Shown in pieces: positions 41,301 to 43,263 of a DNA stretch of 43,263 nt. The notes below the pieces were generated by a model. The model was not told the origin of the DNA. It saw nothing but the letters and a program-made list of their open reading frames with translations, and ran no database searches. Origin of the DNA: Alphaproteobacteria bacterium. GTDB taxonomy: Bacteria; Pseudomonadota; Alphaproteobacteria; CAAGCB01; CAG-977. The stretch covers positions 1-43,263 of the forward strand of contig JAFVAT010000035.1 of NCBI GenBank assembly GCA_017480385.1. Reading direction: 5' to 3'. The position numbers and the translations under genes are program-made. The stretch's first letter is position 1. Each line of letters opens with the position of its first letter.

Positions 41301-41394
41301 GCAGGAAGTGGAATCTGCCGAAAGTTTTCATACTTTTGCAAAAGAATATACCAATATGATTAAAACGCAGGGGCTGAGCGAAACGGTACGTTAG
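38374..41394 (+). CDS. large exported TPR/solenoid protein of the flagellar operon, function unknown
   Basis: A 1006-residue protein with a signal peptide (residues 1-26). Residues about 28-125 look like a beta-rich AMIN-type domain (GLSVVQRDKEIQLIFSW...). A Lys/Ser/Glu-rich linker (128-165) and a second beta-rich region with IPHSHATIYRLVTAKGYNP lead to a helical solenoid of TPR-like repeats from about 440 to 990. Periplasmic location is predicted. It follows the cheY-like gene by 21 bases and precedes a membrane protein by 8, so it belongs to the flagellar unit. A scaffold in motor or envelope assembly is inference. Confidence 0.62.
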   Translation: MIRFRQIAVFLLVWLAVVPAVAAVAAPPGLSVVQRDKEIQLIFSWEKPVDFSEEKRDGRYFLSFPVQVTEPVGNLDQIRTALPAQWRQMRLTKGNKLTFSVVLPKNGRAQARKEGSFVFVSLSEGKDKRAPKTAKDDAKPKSEEKMSASSSQNTEDRPAFVAVAQEIIDDQEELTVPQLPVQVDLSLLPYKEAQTSISLTLSDPKIFDAKSSETSVLTLSQDTAGYRAATLSFPWSRMTGVAAFRRDGYLWIVFDRQGDFDFTLERELYKDIIYEMIQIPHSHATIYRLVTAKGYNPSLRREGLLWVVDLMYQPMRSRQPIDLILQRKTAFGARIFIPLDESPQVLPLIDPEVGDLMYIIPVFARGKGVPHARSFVDASFLQTAQGIVIIPNIEELNVYTSTSGIEVRGPKGGMRFSSEDILSFLAKTKIDTDPLSQILDAAAWGGGDQRNYINTLKTLQDNVLQANRENKDIQRLILARYYFANGMYPETLSVLRTISADNKKLADLPGLIALRGAANFMMMRYDEAIKDLSAPSLKDDMASEYWRAATLAASSRTPDVYLQPMKDNMAILQAYPQPIKTRLALAGLHAAVAGGDEFSIQNFMEAANNSENTAAENDEIAFYHALWQETTGMYSLAREEMTRLAEGKDLYFRAMGGLEKVRMDTRAKAITPQERIEELERLSYAWRGGEFEYNLMTMLVAAYQDQRDFAEVLHILKDMRARFNGMPESKNIQSLMEDIFRKLYLNDEENLLSPVKAVALYEEFKELTPPGEKGAQVIRRLADRLVAMDLLERAADLLDEQLKRPIGNKERGLVSTRLALVRLLNKEPEQALKALSVSEDKQFSEKLQKQRLYIRAKALADLKKTEEAAALLENDDSESAKMLRAEIFWQAQMWDKAADALKLLIKKPQPNVPLTAQEAQRVLDWAAALRLAGRPKIVMRLRENFMPYMKETPLFQAFDFITKTPQQGLMDYRQVAQEVESAESFHTFAKEYTNMIKTQGLSETVR

Positions 41395-41402
41395 GAGGCA
41401 TG

Positions 41403-41930
41403 ATGTTTGAAGCTTTTCAGGACGGCATTCGGCGCGCGGCGGAAGCTATTCAGGAAAAATATGACGGCTTTACGGATTCTATGGATAAACTGAATAAAGA
41501 TATATTGGAAATCCGCGATCTGTTTGTCAGCATTAAAAATATAGTTTTTTCTATTTTTTCCTTTCTTGGGCAGGAAACGACGGTTCTGCTGTTCTGCACT
41601 TTGCTGTTTTTGTTTGTTGTCAATTTGATCCCTTTTTTATTCTTAAGCAAAAAAGTGCGTTATTTCATAGGAATGTGTTTTGGCATATATCTTTCTGTTT
41701 CTTTTGGATATACGGTCTGGAGCTTGGTTAAATATGTCCTGATTATGCTGCTTCCCATGTTTTTGGAATATTTATTGGTGCTGTTCTTTAAAACAACAGG
41801 CAAATCTTTATGGGCCGTTATAAAAAAAGGACTGTCAGCCGGAGGAAAAATTCTTCAAACGCTGTGGCGCAGATTGCTGAAAAAGATGAAAAAAGAGAAA
41901 GAAGACGAAAAACAGGTTCTCAAACAATAA
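41403..41930 (+). CDS. membrane protein of unknown function, flagellar operon end
   Basis: About 175 residues. A helical N-terminus (about 1-45, coiled-coil-like) is followed by three hydrophobic segments (about 48-65, 80-98 and 100-127) and a basic C-terminal tail rich in Lys and Glu. No family recognised. Two adjacent ATG codons (41400 and 41403) follow a TAGGAGG site, and the second has better spacing. It ends at a strong terminator, closing the fliL-to-here transcription unit. Confidence 0.6.
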   Translation: MFEAFQDGIRRAAEAIQEKYDGFTDSMDKLNKDILEIRDLFVSIKNIVFSIFSFLGQETTVLLFCTLLFLFVVNLIPFLFLSKKVRYFIGMCFGIYLSVSFGYTVWSLVKYVLIMLLPMFLEYLLVLFFKTTGKSLWAVIKKGLSAGGKILQTLWRRLLKKMKKEKEDEKQVLKQ

Positions 41931-41944
41931 AAAATCTATAAAAT

Positions 41945-41985
41945 AAACCCGATACCTGCGGCAATGCTTTAGGTATCGGGTTTTT
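41945..41985 (+). terminator. intrinsic terminator closing the fliL unit
   Basis: AAACCCGATACCT (41945-41957) pairs perfectly with AGGTATCGGGTTT (41971-41983) and runs into further T. It lies 14 bases after the stop. Confidence 0.93.
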
Positions 41986-42142
41986 AGAAGGCCTGTCTTC
42001 TTTTTCAGTTGAACAAAAAACACTTTTTGCTGGAGGGTTATTGTTCAGCCGAAATGAAAGAAAGTAACATAACAAATTCTTTTTAGAGGTTGTCGCAGCA
42101 ATCTTAAAAAAGGTACTTTATGTTATGTCCAGAAGAATAACT

Positions 42143-42181
42143 CCGAAATCGGAACTTTTCAAATAAAAAGTTCGTTTTCGG
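42143..42181. repeat. inverted repeat in the 305-base gap before the S24 regulator
   Basis: CCGAAATCGGAACTTTT (42143-42159) is almost fully complementary to AAAAGTTCGTTTTCGG (42166-42181), about fifteen pairs with one bulge and one mismatch. It lies about 55 bases before the start of the regulator gene and could be its own operator or an mRNA hairpin. Apart from this, 41986-42235 shows no gene. Confidence 0.5.
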
Positions 42182-42235
42182 AAATATTTTCTGCTTTTTG
42201 AAGAAAGACCGGCCTTTTTTCGGAGAGCGGAAAAT

Positions 42236-43108
42236 ATGGACAGCATGACTAAAAATGAGGCTTTTCATCAGCGTTTGGCGTTGTTGATCGGAACAGAAGA
42301 GCCTTTTCGCTGGGCTAAGCGTATGGGGATTCCCAGCGCAACCTTCGCCAGAATTTGGAACAATTATGATATTCCTAAGCATGAACATTTATGCCGTATA
42401 GCACAGCGATGCGGTGTTTCTTTGGATTGGCTGTTAATGGGTAGCGGCGAAAGGTCTCCTTCGGCAGAATCGTTCTTCTTTATGCCTCTGATTGGTTTGG
42501 CCAATTGCGGCATTGCTCAGGGCTGGTTCAACGAATCGGAATTATTGAACCGGATTTTGCTGCCCTCTTTTATGGCCGAAGAAAATGCCTTTGCCGTTTT
42601 ATGCCGCGGACATTCAATGGTTCCGGCAGGTATTGAAGACGGTTCTGTCTGCGTTATTTATCCGAATCGACCGGTTGAAGTTGGAAAGCCGGCGCTGATT
42701 CGTACCAAAACCTTTGTGAAAGGGCGGGAAATTTCTCTAGCTACAATAAAAGTATTTGATTCTGAAGATGAAAATTCCGTTTCTCTTTCAGGCTGGTTGG
42801 ATCCTGATGAAACGGGATATCAGAATTTGTTTACGGAAAAACGGCTGAAAAACTGTATTACATTAATGGCTCCGGTCGGAAATATCTTACCGGTTAAAAT
42901 GTCGGATTCGACGTTTAAAAATACGCCGGACATAGACAAAGGAATACTTGCGGAATGCTTGGACACACTTCATTCTTTATATGAGCATATCGACTCGCAA
43001 AAATTTTCGGAATCGATTCTGTTTTTGTATGAAAAAATTAGAGACAAAGGGCGTCCGGATATGGAAACGATTGCCGCTTTGGTTAAAATTATCAGCGCAA
43101 AAGATTGA
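42236..43108 (+). CDS. S24/LexA-family transcriptional regulator
   Basis: A 290-residue protein. A helix-turn-helix-like domain (residues about 8-70: WAKRMGIPSATFARIWNNYDIPKHEHLCRIAQ, then GVSLDWLLMGSGE) precedes an S24 peptidase-like fold (about 82-215). It keeps a serine in the GHSM motif (S127, followed by DGSVCVIYP) and a candidate catalytic lysine (K172 in LATIK). Autocleavage as in LexA or phage CI is therefore possible but unproven. The C-terminal 70 residues are a helical extension of unknown role. A GGAGAGCGG site precedes the ATG. It is single-gene and may be a prophage-type or stress regulator. Confidence 0.75.
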   Translation: MDSMTKNEAFHQRLALLIGTEEPFRWAKRMGIPSATFARIWNNYDIPKHEHLCRIAQRCGVSLDWLLMGSGERSPSAESFFFMPLIGLANCGIAQGWFNESELLNRILLPSFMAEENAFAVLCRGHSMVPAGIEDGSVCVIYPNRPVEVGKPALIRTKTFVKGREISLATIKVFDSEDENSVSLSGWLDPDETGYQNLFTEKRLKNCITLMAPVGNILPVKMSDSTFKNTPDIDKGILAECLDTLHSLYEHIDSQKFSESILFLYEKIRDKGRPDMETIAALVKIISAKD

Positions 43109-43135
43109 TTTTTTTAATTATCAGTGAAAAAGGTA

Positions 43136-43165
43136 TTGACAAGCAGGGAGGGGAGGTATTATAAG
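43136..43165 (+). promoter_or_regulatory. sigma-70-like promoter pointing out of the window
   Basis: A perfect -35 TTGACA (43136-43141) and TATAAG (43160-43165) with an 18-base, purine-rich spacer lie 28 bases after the regulator stop. The gene it would drive is beyond position 43263. Confidence 0.5.
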
Positions 43166-43263
43166 CTGATTTTGCGCCCTGAGGGAATTCTTAGGGGGAG
43201 GGGTTATTAGAGAGAGTTGATATAGGGAGAAGAGATATACAGGCAGCGGCTGTTTAGAGTGAT

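Overview
The window reads as a chromosome segment from a flagellated alphaproteobacterium, most likely a host- or gut-associated Rhodospirillales-like lineage. The evidence is gene content: an ELM1-family protein, an inositol-monophosphatase-type HisN, FlaF, DUF6468 and MotE-type flagellar proteins, a YejABEF transporter, and an operon order flgF-flgG-flgA-flgH facing fliL-fliM. Coding density is high, and many genes overlap by 1 to 8 bases. No rRNA, tRNA, intact insertion sequence or CRISPR array was seen. Species-level placement is inference.

Layout. 1-6231: adenosine deaminase (minus) opposite a repetitive lipoprotein gene, hom and recJ (plus). 6233-7345: a secreted glycosidase-like protein (minus). 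7435-15881: one long plus-strand unit with ELM1-like, a hydroxypyruvate isomerase-like protein whose catalytic glutamates look lost, hisN, yejABEF and a detached fliN. 15885-21254: a minus-strand unit transcribed as mtaB, ftsY, a nucleotide-transporter-like membrane protein with a HEAT solenoid, and a separate cyclic-nucleotide-binding-domain protein. 21344-26095: ffh (with a promoter and terminator-like leader), rpsP, rimM, trmD, rplS, then asd behind a leader able to form competing hairpins.

26096-31003 is the accessory part. It holds a palindromic intergenic repeat, a class A acid phosphatase, a probable autotransporter remnant, an ankyrin-repeat secreted protein, a DUF5665 membrane protein and about 1 kb of wreckage. 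That kilobase contains a 20-codon serine-recombinase stump with its catalytic serine replaced, an elaborately folding RNA-like element (30341-30545) that resembles an orphan HEARO/omega RNA, and another gene stump.

31004-41930 is a flagellar locus. The minus-strand flgF-flgG-flgA-flgH(-flaF) unit is preceded by a near-consensus sigma-54 promoter. The plus-strand unit is fliL-fliM-DUF6468-MotE-like-cheY-like-TPR protein-membrane protein. The window closes with an S24/LexA-type regulator behind a long inverted repeat, and a strong sigma-70-like promoter pointing out of the window.

Most notable points: the structured RNA element at 30341-30545, the degenerate isomerase at 8420-9181, the transporter/HEAT plus split cyclic-nucleotide-domain pair at 15885-19109, and the ffh and asd leaders. 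All family assignments come from reading motifs by eye; no database search was run.
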